Assembly: GCA_905221605.1 (NCBI GenBank)
Contig: CAJNDS010000668.1
Location: forward strand, 1,416,814-1,480,813
Reading direction: 5' to 3'
DNA: 64,000 nt
Source: Symbiodinium natans
Taxonomy: Eukaryota; Sar; Dinophyceae; Suessiales; Symbiodiniaceae
This document shows, one piece after another, positions 28,205 to 38,757 of the stretch. Positions within the stretch are counted from its first letter, which is position 1. Every line of letters starts with the position of its first letter. The notes below the pieces were generated by a model. That model had not been told where the DNA came from, did no database searches, and was given only the letters and a program-made list of their open reading frames with translations. The position numbers and the translations under genes are program-made.

Positions 28205-28896
28205 AGGCGCTCATCCCGAAACAAAGGGAAAATGGCGCACCGAGGCCTGGAACCCCAAACCTCAGGCTCTACAGGAGGGACCCCAACCTGGAGCCCTGAA
28301 CCCTGGAACCTAAACCCTAAACCCTAAACCCTAAACCCTAAACCCTAAACCCTAAACCCTACTCCAAATCCACCGTTCAGGGTTTGGGGTTTAGGGTTTC
28401 AAGCTTAGAGTTTGGGGTTTTCTGATCGATCCCCCCCCCCCTCCTCGGGTGACAGGCTGTAGTGGTGGCAGAAGGCCTCGTGCCCGCCCAAGAGTCGCAG
28501 GACCTTGCTCGCTTTAGGTAAACGGTTTTCGGGTTGACGGCACTTGGGCTGTAGGGGTTGATCTAAACCCTAAACCCTAAGCCTTCACCCTGAACCCTAA
28601 ACCCTAAACCGAGGGGTTCTTAGGGCCTGAGGGAATTCGGGATTTTGGGCTTTTCTGTGGCCTGGTTGGTTCAGGGTTGGGGTGGGGCCATAAAGCCCTT
28701 ACAGATCGCACTCACCCCTAGAAGGCAACTGCAGCAAATACAGGCAAGGACCCAAAGTATGCACTGGCCTCCCTGACCCTAGACCCTAGACCCTAGACCC
28801 TCAACCCTGAACCCTAAACCCCAAACCCTGAACCCCAAACCCCAAACCAACCAAACCCTAAACCCTAAACCCCAACTGATGAGCGCTGATCCTGAC

Positions 28897-28967
28897 CAGC
28901 CCAGGGAGCCGCAAAGAGGAAGAGGCCCTCGATGCTCTCGATCTTGGACGACAGCTCCTTCGCCACT
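28897..28967 (-). CDS. candidate exon (unrecognised)
   Basis: Reads VAKELSSKIESIEGLFLFAA then PWA, with acceptor CCCTGTAG| and donor GCTG|GTCAGG. Protein-like throughout, with no stop in frame. Confidence 0.6.
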
Positions 28968-29027
28968 CTACAGGGTTGCAGGGTTTCAGGGTTTAGGGTT
29001 TAGGGTTTAGGGAAAGTTTTGGGTTTT

Positions 29028-29200
29028 AGGGTTTCAGGGCTTTCAGGGCTTTCAGGGTTTCAGGGTTTCAGGGTTTCAGGGCTTAGGGCTGAGGGCTTAG
29101 GGTTCAGGGTTTCAGGGCTCATGTTTGAGGCTTTTGGGTCTCAGGGTTTCAGGGTGAAGGGCTTTGAGGTTTTAGGGTTTGGGGTTCTGGGGTTAGGGTT
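29028..29200. repeat. TTTCAGGG-type variant array
   Basis: About a dozen GGGTTTCA / GGGCTTTCA units, mixed with TTTAGGG. Confidence 0.8.
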
Positions 29201-29433
29201 TCAGGGAACCCTAGAACCTCTCACAAGGCATCCGAAGTCAGTTTGACTAAGGAACCGATGGATGAAGTGTGGGGGCGCGGGGGGGTGGGGGGGGGCCGGA
29301 TGTTGAAGAGACCCACTCTTCGGTTCGGCTTCGGCTTTAGGCCTCAAGCCTTAGACTTTAGAACTCCCTAAACCCATCTAAACCCTAAACCCTAAACCCG
29401 AAACCCTAAACCCTAAACCCTCACAGGGGTTAC

Positions 29434-29512
29434 CTTCAAAGAGCCCTCCTCCTCGGACAGGGCCAGGGGCTCTATGAACCTCGGATGCTCTGGCTGGAGC
29501 TGAAGCAACTCC
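29434..29512 (-). CDS. candidate exon (unrecognised), sixth of the phase-consistent chain
   Basis: Reads ELLQLQPEHPRFIEPLALSE then EEGSLK, ending AAG|GTAACC. It needs two bases from the previous exon, which the exon at 29,838-29,919 supplies. Confidence 0.65.
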
Positions 29513-29837
29513 CTGGTTCTGATCCGGGAGCAACTCCCGGGCTCCCGGGTCCTGATCCGGGTTTGGGGTTTAGGGTTTAGGGTTTCGGGTTAGGGTTTAG
29601 GGTTCAGGGTTTAGGGTCTAGGGGTTTTGGGTTTAGGGTTTTTGGGTCTTAGGTTTAGGGTTAGGGGTTTTGGGTTTAGGGTTTTAGGGTTTAGGGTTCA
29701 GGGCTGAGGGCCCCTACCGTAATTTTCATAAGGTACCCACAAACTCCAAGTTACCCGCTCTAAATTCCTAATCGGGAACTATCTTAGAGGCCTTGAACCT
29801 CGAACCGTTCAGGACTCAGCAGTCTGAATGGAACCGC

Positions 29838-29919
29838 CTTGGTCGGAAAGGCCAAGACACGCGGACTTCGTGCCCACCAGCAGCGATTTGCACCAGAACG
29901 TCAAGGAGTTGTTGTCGTC
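29838..29919 (-). CDS. candidate exon (unrecognised), fifth of the chain
   Basis: Reads RQQLLDVLVQIAAGGHEVRV then SWPFRP. Acceptor GTGCCAG|, GC-type donor CCAAG|GCGG. Phase 1 in and 2 out, matching both neighbours. A second frame is also open. Confidence 0.55.
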
Positions 29920-30447
29920 CTGGCACGAAGCAAGAGCTCTCCGAGGCTGTTGGAATTGAAAAAACACACATAGGATCGCTGCGCAAGCAAAAGAATGCAC
30001 TGGGCCTATGCCCAGTTCGGAGTGCTTTTGACGTCCGCTGCTTTTCTCGCGGCTGCATGCTGTGAGGGGTTGCAACGGGGCTGGACATCAGCAGGGGCAA
30101 AGCTTTGTCCTACATGCCCATGAAGCTTCGGCGTGTTTAACGGGCGGAATGAGGGACTTCCACGTGTCTCTTTCAAGGCCAGTCTCTGGCCTGAAGTTCG
30201 CTAACCCCGGCTTCAGGGAAAATACCCCCTGAAGCACCTTGGCTGTAGAGGGGCTCCCGCGAACCCACTGGGATTCCCCTGGAGGCCCCAAGAACATGCG
30301 CTAGGAGAAGATGGGTCCGCACACTGGCAGGACGGCGAATCTGAGACCCTAAGCTCCACTCTCAACCCTGCATCCGAAAATCCAAGCCTCAAACCCTGCT
30401 AAGCCCTGAACCCTAAACCCTAAACTTTTTTACCCTAAACCCTAAAC

Positions 30448-30538
30448 CCCATGGCAAGGCCTCGAGGCACGTGTCCAGGGCTGTGGGGTGGCCGCTGCAG
30501 CAGAGGCATAGGCCGCGGATCATCTGCGCGGCAGCAGC
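30448..30538 (-). CDS. candidate exon (unrecognised), fourth of the chain
   Basis: Reads AAAAQMIRGLCLCCSGHPTA then LDTCLEALPW. Acceptor AAACCAG|. The intron begins GTTTAGGGTTTAGGG, telomere-type repeat from its first base. Phase 0 in, 1 out. Confidence 0.6.
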
Positions 30539-30719
30539 CTGGTTTTTGTGGCAGCTTTCGAGGGCGTTGGAGGGCTTTGGGGCTTTCGCATATGATGGCA
30601 GGGTTTGAGGTCAGGGGTTCAGTGTTCGGGCTGGGCGTTTTTGGTGCTTTGGGCTTCAGGCGCATGCGCGCGAAGGCTTCAGTCGGGCTCCAGGGTCCCA
30701 TACTGGGTTAAGGGTTTAG

Positions 30720-30920
30720 GGTTTCGGGTTTAGGGTTTTGGGGTTTAGGGTTTTGGGGTTTAGGGTTTAGGGTTTCGGGTTTAGGGTTGATTAGGGTTGA
30801 TTAGGGTTTATTAGGGTTTATTTGGGTTTATTAGGGTTTACTAGGGTTTTTTGGGGTTTATTAGGGTTTATTTGGGTTTATTAGGGTTATTAGGGTTTAT
30901 TAGGGTTTAGGGTTTAGGGT
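30720..30920. repeat. GGGTTTATTA variant array
   Basis: TTTAGGG units pass into about ten GGGTTTATTA / GGGTTGATTA units, a ten-base derivative of the telomere repeat. Confidence 0.85.
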
Positions 30921-31103
30921 AGCATTATCAGAGTAAGTACCCCAAGGAGGGATGTAGAGAGGAGACAAGACTGTAAGGCGTTGAAGGCTTGAGAATGAAA
31001 ACCCTAAGCCTTCAACCCTAAACCCCACAAGCCCAAAGCCCAAAATCCCAGGCCCCAAACCCAAACCCTAAAGACCACAAACCCTAAAAACTGAAAACGC
31101 CAC

Positions 31104-31155
31104 CTCCGCCGGGGAGTCGCGCAAGTAATTCAGCTCCGGGTAGGCGACCAACGCC
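31104..31155 (-). CDS. candidate exon (unrecognised), third of the chain
   Basis: Reads ALVAYPELNYLRDSPAE between acceptor CCCAAG| and donor GAG|GTGGCG. Phase 2 in, 0 out. Confidence 0.62.
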
Positions 31156-31369
31156 CTTGGGCTTGAGAATGTCGGACTTGAGGGTGTTGGGTTTTCGGGT
31201 TTAAGCGCTCTGGGTCTTGGGTTCGACAGTTTGAGGGTGTAGGGTTCGTTGCGGTTTGAGGGTTGGTGGGTTTTTGGGGGTTGAGGAGTGGAGCCAAGTT
31301 TTTTTTGGGTATATTTTTTGGTTTTTTTTGGGTATGTTTGTGGGTTTAGGGTATGTTTTTGGGTTTAGG

Positions 31370-31630
31370 GTTTAGGGTTTAGGGTTTGGGGTTTAGGGTT
31401 TAGGGTTTTAGGGTTTTAGGGTTTTAGGGTTTTGGGTTTTAGGGTTTTAGGGTTTTAGGGTTTTAGGGTTTTAGGGTTTTAGGGTTTTAGGGTTTTAGGG
31501 TTTTAGGGTTTTAGGGGTTTTGGGGTTTTGGAATTGAAGGGTTTTAGGGTTTTTAGGGTTTTAGGGTTTTAGGGTTTTAGGGTTTTAGGGTTTAGGGTTT
31601 AGGGTTTAGGGTTTAGGGTTTAGGGTTTAG
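31370..31630. repeat. TTTTAGGG octamer array
   Basis: About 20 eight-base TTTTAGGG units flanked by seven-base TTTAGGG units. Local homogenisation of a variant. Confidence 0.9.
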
Positions 31631-31745
31631 GGTGTAGCATTGGTCAGCTGAACGCAAAAGTGTGAAGACATGCCCACCCCGAGGCCACCCAAACAATACT
31701 CATCACGAAACCAAACCGGAGCCAGCCAAAGCCAAGCCAGCCATT
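31630..31745 (+). repeat. dispersed repeat family B, copy 1
   Basis: Shares GCATTGGTCAGC, GACATGCCCACCCC and a GCCAGCC..AAGCC end with the reverse complement of 50,899-51,003, in the same order and spacing. Confidence 0.65.
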
Positions 31746-32287
31746 CAAATCTCACATATCGAACATGTTCAGAGCACACTAAGATAAAACTCTGCGAAAG
31801 CTTGGGATATGTGCGAGTCGTGAACACTTGCCGAACTTGAGGCGAGCTGTTGGCGATTTCTTGGGGGGGTCACTTGGGAACAGTGGCTGATGGGGACACT
31901 AGGAAGTCGGAGATCATCTGGGGCCAGAAGGCAGCATGTCGAGCACTGCCTGGGACTACTTTGAGGGGGTGCCAAGGGTGTCCCTTGACTTCGGAGGTCA
32001 CTCGGGGGCACAAGGCAAAGGATCCCCCCCCTCAGGTTTTGCGCAGGGGACGGTCTGGGCCGAAGGGCCCTCTCACAGAAAATTCAGGGCGTGAAGAGTC
32101 TGCAGGTTTTGCAAGAATCCCCCCCCACGCCGAAGTTCACTTGGCCAGAGAACGAAACTCACTAGAGCGGTCAAAGCGAGGGGTCGGACCTTTCAGGGCT
32201 TCTTGTCAGGTTTAAGACTTACTGGCCCTGCCTCGGACATTTGCGTAAAAGCCCCCCTAACTGGGAGGGTTTAAGGTCCTACCAAGG

Positions 32288-32400
32288 GTTTAAGGCCAGG
32301 GCCAGGGCCAGGGCCAGGGGCCAGGGCAGGGCCAGGCCAGGGCCCAGCCCAGGGCCAGGGCCAGGGCCAGTGCCAGGGCCAGGGTTAGGGCCAGGGGTTG
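32288..32400. repeat. GGGCCA hexamer tract
   Basis: About 17 units of GGGCCA / GGCCAG with small indels. Low-complexity, no coding sense. Confidence 0.9.
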
Positions 32401-32502
32401 CCACGAATTGAAAAAGGATCCCCCCCTAGGGTTTAGGGTACTAATATTTATCTGAGACGAGCTAGGCGACTCTAGCTAGGCGACCCTCTCAGGAGTGTGC
32501 CT

Positions 32503-32532
32503 GGCAGGCTCTGCAGCCTAGCAGAGCCTGCC
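32503..32532. repeat. 12-bp-arm inverted repeat
   Basis: GGCAGGCTCTGC and its exact reverse complement are separated by six bases, a perfect small hairpin. Confidence 0.8.
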
Positions 32533-32597
32533 GTGGTCTCGCTGAGCGCTCGACTGCGCCCGCCTACCCCAACAGAGATGAGAGGGGTGGCGGGCGG

Positions 32598-32889
32598 GTT
32601 TAGGGTTTAGGGTTAGGGTTTAGGGTTTAGGGTTTAGGGTTTAGGGTTTAGGGTTTAGGGTTTAGGGTTTAGGGTTTAGGGTTTAGGGTTTAGGGTTTAG
32701 GGTTTAGGGTTTAGGGTTTAGGGTTTAGGGTTTAGGGTTTAGGGTTTAGGGTTTAGGTTTGAGGGTTTAGGGTTTAGGGTTTAGGGTTTAGGGTTTAGGG
32801 TTTAGGGTTTAGGGTTTAGGGTTTAGGGTTTAGGGTTTAGGGTTTAGGGTTTAGGGTTTAGGGTTTAGGGTTTAGGGTTTAGGGTTTAG
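32598..32889. repeat. longest near-perfect TTTAGGG array
   Basis: About 41 TTTAGGG units with a single slip near 32,757. This is the least degenerate telomere-like array in the window, placed in the intron between exons at 33,227 and 31,155. Confidence 0.95.
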
Positions 32890-33226
32890 AAAACCAAAAA
32901 AAACACCCAAAAAAAACCAAAAAATATACCCAAAAAGAACCCCCACCCGAGTGGAGCCAGGGCTCGGAGCTTTGGGCATTTGAGGTTTGAGCGTGCAAAG
33001 ACCGGGTCGGCGCGGGAACCTTGTACCTAAACGAGCCCGAAAACCCTACAACCCTAAAACCTTGTAAGCCTCGCAAGCCCGGAAAAACCCTAAAGCCCCT
33101 ACATACCCTAGACGCTCCCCATAAGCCCCATAAACCCTATACGTCCCATAAACAATAAACATAAACCCACAAGCCGCTTGAGGGTTTAGGGCTGAGGGTT
33201 TAGTGTTTAGGGTTCAGGCGGCCCAC

Positions 33227-33293
33227 CTGTCAAAGAGCTCCTTCCCGGTTGGTAGCACCTGCAGCAGACTCTGGCAGCCGACGGCGTCGGGCT
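33227..33293 (-). CDS. candidate exon (unrecognised), second of the chain
   Basis: Reads PDAVGCQSLLQVLPTGKELF D, ending GACAG|GTGGGC. Acceptor CCCCAAAG|. Phase 1 in, 2 out. Confidence 0.65.
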
Positions 33294-33775
33294 CTTTGGG
33301 GTGGAAATTTAGGGTTTAGGCCTGGGATTTAGGGTATAGGGTCTAGGGTATAGGGTCTAGGGTGACCGTCTACGGCTTGGGGTTTGGGGTTGAAGTTCAA
33401 GGTTTAAGGTTGCAGTGTACGGCTTGGGGTTTCAGGGTGGCGCAAAACTTGACGGTCCTATTCTGCTTGATTGTTCCTGAACAGTCCAAGATTTACAGAA
33501 CTTGACTGGACTCTGATGTCGAGACAGCATGTCATATTACCGGTTCGGGTTTGGCGTTTAGGGTTGAACAGGTCGCAAGGCGTAAGATCTTCAGCTACCT
33601 CTCGGAGTGAGTGTGCATTGCTCAGGCGTGGCCCAGACAGTCAAATCATTCCTGCCAGTAGTGTCTCCTATAGCCAGCCGACGTTTAGGCTTGTTAGGGC
33701 CAATCCTACCATAGACAAAACCTTGTGCATATACCCTAAACCCTAAACCCGAAACCGAAACCCTAAACCCTAAAC

Positions 33776-33859
33776 CCCTTGCCTCGACGGACAAGACATC
33801 CATCCAGAGGTCGTGAGCCAACCTCTGCTGCTTGAGCAAGATGGTGTCGTCGTTGTAGC
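33776..33859 (-). CDS. candidate exon (unrecognised), first of the chain
   Basis: Reads YNDDTILLKQQRLAHDLWMD then VLSVEAR. Acceptor ACCCAAAG|. The following intron starts GTTTAGGGTTTAGGG. The leftover base fits the next exon. Confidence 0.68.
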
Positions 33860-33902
33860 CTTTGGGTCTCACGGCTTCCTTACCCTCCCCTTCAGGGCTG
33901 GC

Positions 33903-34000
33903 TGGCTCTTAGTAGGGAATGAGGGAATGAGGGCCCTATATGTATATAATATATATATATATACACCCTTTAACATTCCCTCATTCCCTACTAAGAACCA
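33903..34000. repeat. fold-back element, 27-bp arms around a TA-rich core
   Basis: Arms 33,903-33,929 and 33,974-34,000 are inverted copies with 26 of 27 bases matching (core GTAGGGAATGAGGGAATG). The 44-base loop is mostly TATATA. It is hairpin-forming and lies inside an intron. Confidence 0.9.
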
Positions 34001-34158
34001 GGGGCAGAGTTGAGGGCTATAAAGTTAAGGGTGAAGGGCGAATCTTCCCCTTTTTGCAAAAACCCTCCAACCCCACCCGTGAGCACCCCCCCCCCCCAAC
34101 CCTGAAACATTAAACACTCCATGTAGCAGAACCTCTGAACACGTCAACGACCTGGAAC

Positions 34159-34199
34159 CTCTGGACACGGCAGCCCGACGCCACCTTGACCGTCAAACG
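34159..34199 (-). CDS. candidate exon (unrecognised)
   Basis: Reads RLTVKVASGCRVQ, acceptor GGGCCCAG|, donor CAGAG|GTTCC. Confidence 0.45.
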
Positions 34200-34358
34200 C
34201 TGGGCCCCGGGCCCCCCACCCAAACCCCGGAGTTTACTATATTGGTTTAGGGGTACCTTTAAGGGGATACTACTATTTGGTATATTAGGGGTCCTTCATT
34301 ATCGAAACCCCACGTCAACCCAAAACCCGAAGCCCCTGGGTTCCGGACGCATGGGTAC

Positions 34359-34421
34359 CCAGATCATTGGGTCCTCCTTCTCCGGGCAGCGATCTTCCAG
34401 GACATAGGTGCGAGATTTCCG
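34359..34421 (-). CDS. candidate exon (unrecognised)
   Basis: Reads KSRTYVLEDRCPEKEDPMIW, acceptor GGTAAG|, donor CTGG|GTACCC. Exactly 21 codons, phase 0 in and out, compatible with the exon at 34,159-34,199. Confidence 0.52.
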
Positions 34422-34573
34422 CTTACCTCAAGGGTTTGAGGGGTTTGGGGTTTAGGGTTTCGGGTTCAGGGTTGAGGGTAACCTCAGCCTACAGGAGGTT
34501 TGGATTTCCCAAAGCACTATGCCCTGGCCCGACTGACCTCTAGAAATCCCCAAACCCTAAACCCTAAACCCAC

Positions 34574-34667
34574 CAAGCGAGGTGCATTCCAAGAAGAAGG
34601 TTTCGAATTCGTTGGGATCCAGCGTGCTCCTCCTCTCGAGCTCCGCTACGACGAATCCAAAGAGATC
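34574..34667 (-). CDS. candidate exon (unrecognised)
   Basis: Reads DLFGFVVAELERRSTLDPNE then FETFFLECTSL, one of the most protein-like segments here. Acceptor GTCGGGAG|, donor CTTG|GTGGGTTTAGGG, so the repeat starts three bases into the intron. Confidence 0.7.
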
Positions 34668-35345
34668 CTCCCGACGGAGAGAGGGTTAAGGGGCTCCCAA
34701 AACTCAAACCCTAAACCCCCAAACTCCAACACGCCCTGAACCTTAGGGAATACTTTCATGTCTCTCTTTGGGCAAGGCCTGCGGACCTGTGAAAACCCTG
34801 CAAGCTATGAACTCTCACAAGCACATCCTGGCATAAGGTTTGGGGGTTTGGAGGGGGTTTAGCATTAAAGCCTTAGACCTCGAAGCCAAGAAGAGACGAC
34901 CCTGGGTCCTTCGGCCGTTGCTGCACCTGAGCTGCGGGGTTAGGGGGTTTAGAGCTTAACCTTATAAACCTGATCTAGTCCCTATACACTGCACTTGGGA
35001 TCCCTAAACACTAAACCCTCACTGAAACCCTCACCCCTTTTTACCTCTGTCAGGGCCTTGGTGTTTGCAGCGTGCTGGGCTAGACTTCGGGGTTTCGTGG
35101 CTTAGGGACTTGAGACCCTAAACCCTACAGGCTTAGGGGCTTTTTGGGCTTCGGGTTTGATGGGGTTTGGAGGATTTAGGGTGAGAGGGGTTAGGGATTG
35201 AGGGTTCCCTCAACCTTGTGATCTTGTCCCAAGAATTCTAAGTCCTCACGCCTTGGGGCTTTGGATACAAAACCCTACACTTTTAACCCTAAACCCTCAA
35301 CCCTCAACCCTAAACCCTAAACCCTCAACTTTCTGACCTTCGAAC

Positions 35346-35420
35346 CCAGGTGCTGCGTCTTTGAGGACATCTGCCACTGCCTTGGAGCACTCCGGCGTGA
35401 GTGGCGACCAGTTCATCGCC
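35346..35420 (-). CDS. candidate exon (unrecognised)
   Basis: Reads AMNWSPLTPECSKAVADVLK then DAAP, acceptor GCAAAAAG|, donor CCTGG|GTTCG. Confidence 0.55.
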
Positions 35421-35511
35421 CTTTTTGCGCCAGCTGCTGGGGAGGGTTTTGGGGTTTAGGGTTAACGGCTTGGGGTTTGGGAGTTGTGGGGTTTAGGGTT
35501 TAAGGGTAAGC

Positions 35512-35590
35512 TCAGGGGGATTTCCTCAATTGGGTTCCCTTTTGAGGTTACTGTGATAAGGCGGCCCCGAACATGTACCCAAAGAAAGAC
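35512..35590 (-). CDS. candidate exon (unrecognised, edges unclear)
   Basis: Reads VHVRGRLITVTSKGNPIEEI. Coding character is good, but no single splice pair stands out. Confidence 0.35.
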
Positions 35591-36016
35591 CATCATTTTG
35601 GGAACTGATCACGTTGACTTATTAAGTGTGGTCTTGAAGTTTATGGGATTTAGGGGCTGTGCTCTTTAGACTCTGCACACTTTCTCGTGCAAGGGCTGTC
35701 GAAGAGGCTCAAGCCCTTAACACGCCGTGCTGGGTTTGGGGTCAGGAGCCCAAATTATTACCAGCAATGTTCCCTAGCAGTGTTCCCGTATCATCCCTAT
35801 GAAGCTTATCCTCGCCCTAAGTATCCGCTCCTGCGCCAACCCTCAACCCTAAAACTCCCCTGTAACCCAAAACCCTAAACCCCACTATGCGATAAACCCT
35901 AAACCCGAAGCTATGCTAAACCCTATGCCTATGCCCTAAACTAAGTGAGGGGTCGCTTCCGTGAGCGACAGACCCCAAACGCTCGAGAAGCGGAAAGGTG
36001 AGGGTCAACGTCCGTC

Positions 36017-36094
36017 CTGGACAGGCCCACAGACATTGGCCTTCCTTATGACAATGTCAGTACTCGGCTGGCGAATTTTCCGTACCCAGACCAC
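36017..36094 (-). CDS. candidate exon (unrecognised)
   Basis: Reads VVWVRKIRQPSTDIVIRKAN then VCGPVQ, exactly 26 codons. Acceptor CTAAAG|, GA-type donor CCAG|GACGG, a donor class known in dinoflagellates. Confidence 0.55.
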
Positions 36095-36899
36095 CTTTAG
36101 TGTAACCCTCTGTCCTCGTTCAGCCCTGCCGCCCCCCGGGCCTAGGGGCCGTCCGGGACCCCCCCGGGCCTAGGGCCCCCGGTCAAAAGGGATGTTTCTA
36201 GTTCCAAACAGGGACCTCGAACCTGCCAGGCAGGCAGGGGTAGGGGTTGAAGGCCTTCAAAAAACAAGGGCCTCTACGGGCCCTGACATGCCGAAGGCCC
36301 GAAACGGGCCGAGGCTACCCCCAACCCCAGCTTAAACCCTAGCACCGCAACTTTAAAAACATAAAAGCAAGCATCGGTGCAGAAGAAAATAAATGCAAGA
36401 AACCCTAAACCCTATAGAGTATAGCTTGGGTGGCCGGGGTGGGTTGACAAGCAACGCGAGCGCGCGGCCCGGGGTGTTTCACACCCGAGCGCGCCCTCCC
36501 TAAACCCTAAACCCTAAGCCCTAAGGCCCCAGAAACCCGGAGAGCCGGTCCCACCTCTCGACCTCCAAGCAGGCAAGGGAGGTTCTCGCACGCCGAGCCG
36601 ACAGCGGCGAGGGTGTTTAGAGTCTAGGGTTTAGGGTTTAAGGTTTAGGGTTTAGGGTTTAGGGTTTCGGTTTCAGGGTTCAGGGTTGAGGCCTTTAGGT
36701 GGTAAGGGGTTTCAAGACTTTTTTCAGAGGTTTAGGGCTGAAGGGTTTTAAAGGGTTTTGGGTTTAGGGGTGTGTAGGATTCGAGTTTAAATGTTTCAGA
36801 AGTTTCGGGGTAGAGGGCTTCAGGAGCTTAGGGGTTTAGGGGGAGGCCCTGCCGAACCTTGCTGTCTGGACCCAAGCCAAAGCCCTAAACCCTAAACCC

Positions 36900-38160
36900 T
36901 ACACTTCCGACTTGGCTGGCAAAACAACCCCCATTTCTCCCATGATGTTAGATCTGGGGTTCAAAGACCTGTCCCAAATGGTATTAAGGCAAGAAGAACC
37001 CTTGAACGCCTAAACGACACCTTCTTTTCCAACTACAAGATCCAGGAATTACAGTCCTAGTACTATTACAGGCATGAGCACAGCGCAGCGAATTAGCGAA
37101 CGCATCACTTGTTATAAGATTCGCGAGCACAGAGAAAGAGAAGCGTAAAGGCGCTGACAAGATAATGTCATTGTCTCACCGCTTTGTTCAGATCAGTCTT
37201 GGTTTTGGAAGAGCACGAAAAGATCCCCCAAAGACAGGATTATCGGGTCTCCATCCACTTCCTAAACCTTTATCTTGCATTTACAACTTCCATATTTTGA
37301 TTGGACATGCAATTAAAACATTAAGTTGAAATATGAAAGTAAAAATGCTTTCACTTCGCTCTCTCACTTTATTCGTTCACTCATTCATTAATAAATCCAG
37401 ATAAGATGAGAAAACGGATGAACAAAAAGAGCACCACAAAGGACGTCCAATATAAATAAAGTGATGCGGGCTTACTAAATTATTTCATATTGTGCCCGCG
37501 CTACATTGTAATCTCGCATAACTTCACGCTTCCTTGCAGTAATTTTATGCGTGAAGAGAAAACAATAATGATATGATGACAGCACCGATGATTGGTTCAT
37601 GTTGCTGCAGATTCAAGAGATTCATTCACGCGCAATCCTTACAGTCGCTAATGCACAAAGAAAGCTGGTGAAGATCGAAAGAAAAGAGCGTTCGTGCAGT
37701 GGAACCTGCACACCCAAGCCAGGTTGAGGGCCGGACGAGTGTAGGGCCTTACGATCCCGAGTTAAGGGCAGTCGCAGTTGCGACTTCTTTTTGTTGACCC
37801 TGAACTGTGTGCATATCACCATGCTGCTAAACCTAGAACCTGCAGATCCTATGAGGCAGGGGGGGGGGGGGGGGGGGGGCTGTTGACAATGAGGGTCCCT
37901 TTTCCGAGCACCTAACATGGCATATTCCTGAACATGCAAAAGCCCCCCCAAGGTGCCACGACTTTCCGAAACATGCCTGGTGTTGTAAAGCCATGGCCGG
38001 AGATATGGAGAATGTCCCAGCCTCAGATGGTTCAACATGTTTCTCACTTCCTACCGTGTATTAGCTGCCTCCTATTGTGGCTGTTCTTGCGCTGTACTTC
38101 TCCATCACTGTGATGATTTGTTGTGTTCAGATATGTGCGGATGTCAGGATGTTGCCGGCA
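36900..38160. other. repeat-poor, partly AT-rich stretch
   Basis: Telomere-like repeats are nearly absent, and 37,240-37,620 is AT-rich. I see no convincing exon. A run of 21 G lies at 37,859-37,879. Confidence 0.5.
37859..37879. repeat. homopolymer of 21 G
   Basis: Uninterrupted G run, the longest homopolymer in the window. Its length may be an assembly estimate. Confidence 0.9.
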
Positions 38161-38399
38161 AACCCTAAAACCTTGAAAAGCCCCATCCCCCTTCTAAAGC
38201 CCCTAAACCCTGAACCTGAACCCTCAACTCCTCTCAAACAGAACAACTCAATCCCCGATCTTCACGCTAAGGCTTTAGGCTTTAGGCTTTCGGGTTCCGG
38301 GTTCAGAGTTTAGGGTTCAGGGTTCAGGGTTCAGGGTTCAGGGTTTAGGGTTTAGGGTTTAGGGTCTCGGGTCTCGGGTTTCGGGTTTAGGGTTGAGGG

Positions 38400-38475
38400 C
38401 TTAGGGTTTAGGGTTTAGGGTTTAGGGTTTAGGGTTTAGGGTTTAGGGTTTAGGGTTTAGGGTTTAGGGTTTAGG
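38400..38475. repeat. TTTAGGG array
   Basis: About 11 perfect TTTAGGG units immediately left of a candidate exon. Confidence 0.95.
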
Positions 38476-38481
38476 GACAGC

Positions 38482-38570
38482 CTTCTGCGAGCCATCGATG
38501 GGTCGCTCTTGATGACTCGCCAAGCTGGCAGTGGCCAGGCCGGCGTCGCGCTCGGGCTCCACATCTGCAC
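38482..38570 (-). CDS. candidate exon (unrecognised)
   Basis: Reads ADVEPERDAGLATASLASHQ then ERPIDGSQK. Acceptor AGCCTCCAG|, GC-type donor GAAG|GCTGTCC running into CCCTAAA. Confidence 0.5.
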
Positions 38571-38653
38571 CTGGAGGCTTGAGGGCTTGCCATGTGCGTG
38601 GAGATGTTAGGTCTTAGGGTTTAGGGTTTTTGGGTTTGGGTAGCTTCGGGCGT

Positions 38654-38659
38654 AAAGGA

Positions 38660-38691
<32 letters not shown>

Positions 38692-38757
38692 CGTCTATGT
38701 ATATGTATGTGTATACCAATACATATCATGTACACACATACATATATTTATCCTTCA
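38654..38757. repeat. TA-rich imperfect palindrome
   Basis: AAGGATATATATAT at the left and ATATATTTATCCTT at the right form the ends of a long AT-rich fold-back. Confidence 0.6.

Noticed and set aside
32598-32889. Chromosome end (telomere)
   Set aside because: The array is internal, with unique sequence and exon candidates on both sides and arrays in both orientations throughout.
37622-38047. 141-codon minus-strand open frame
   Set aside because: Contains a polyproline run from the G homopolymer and no splice or codon support; composition looks non-coding.
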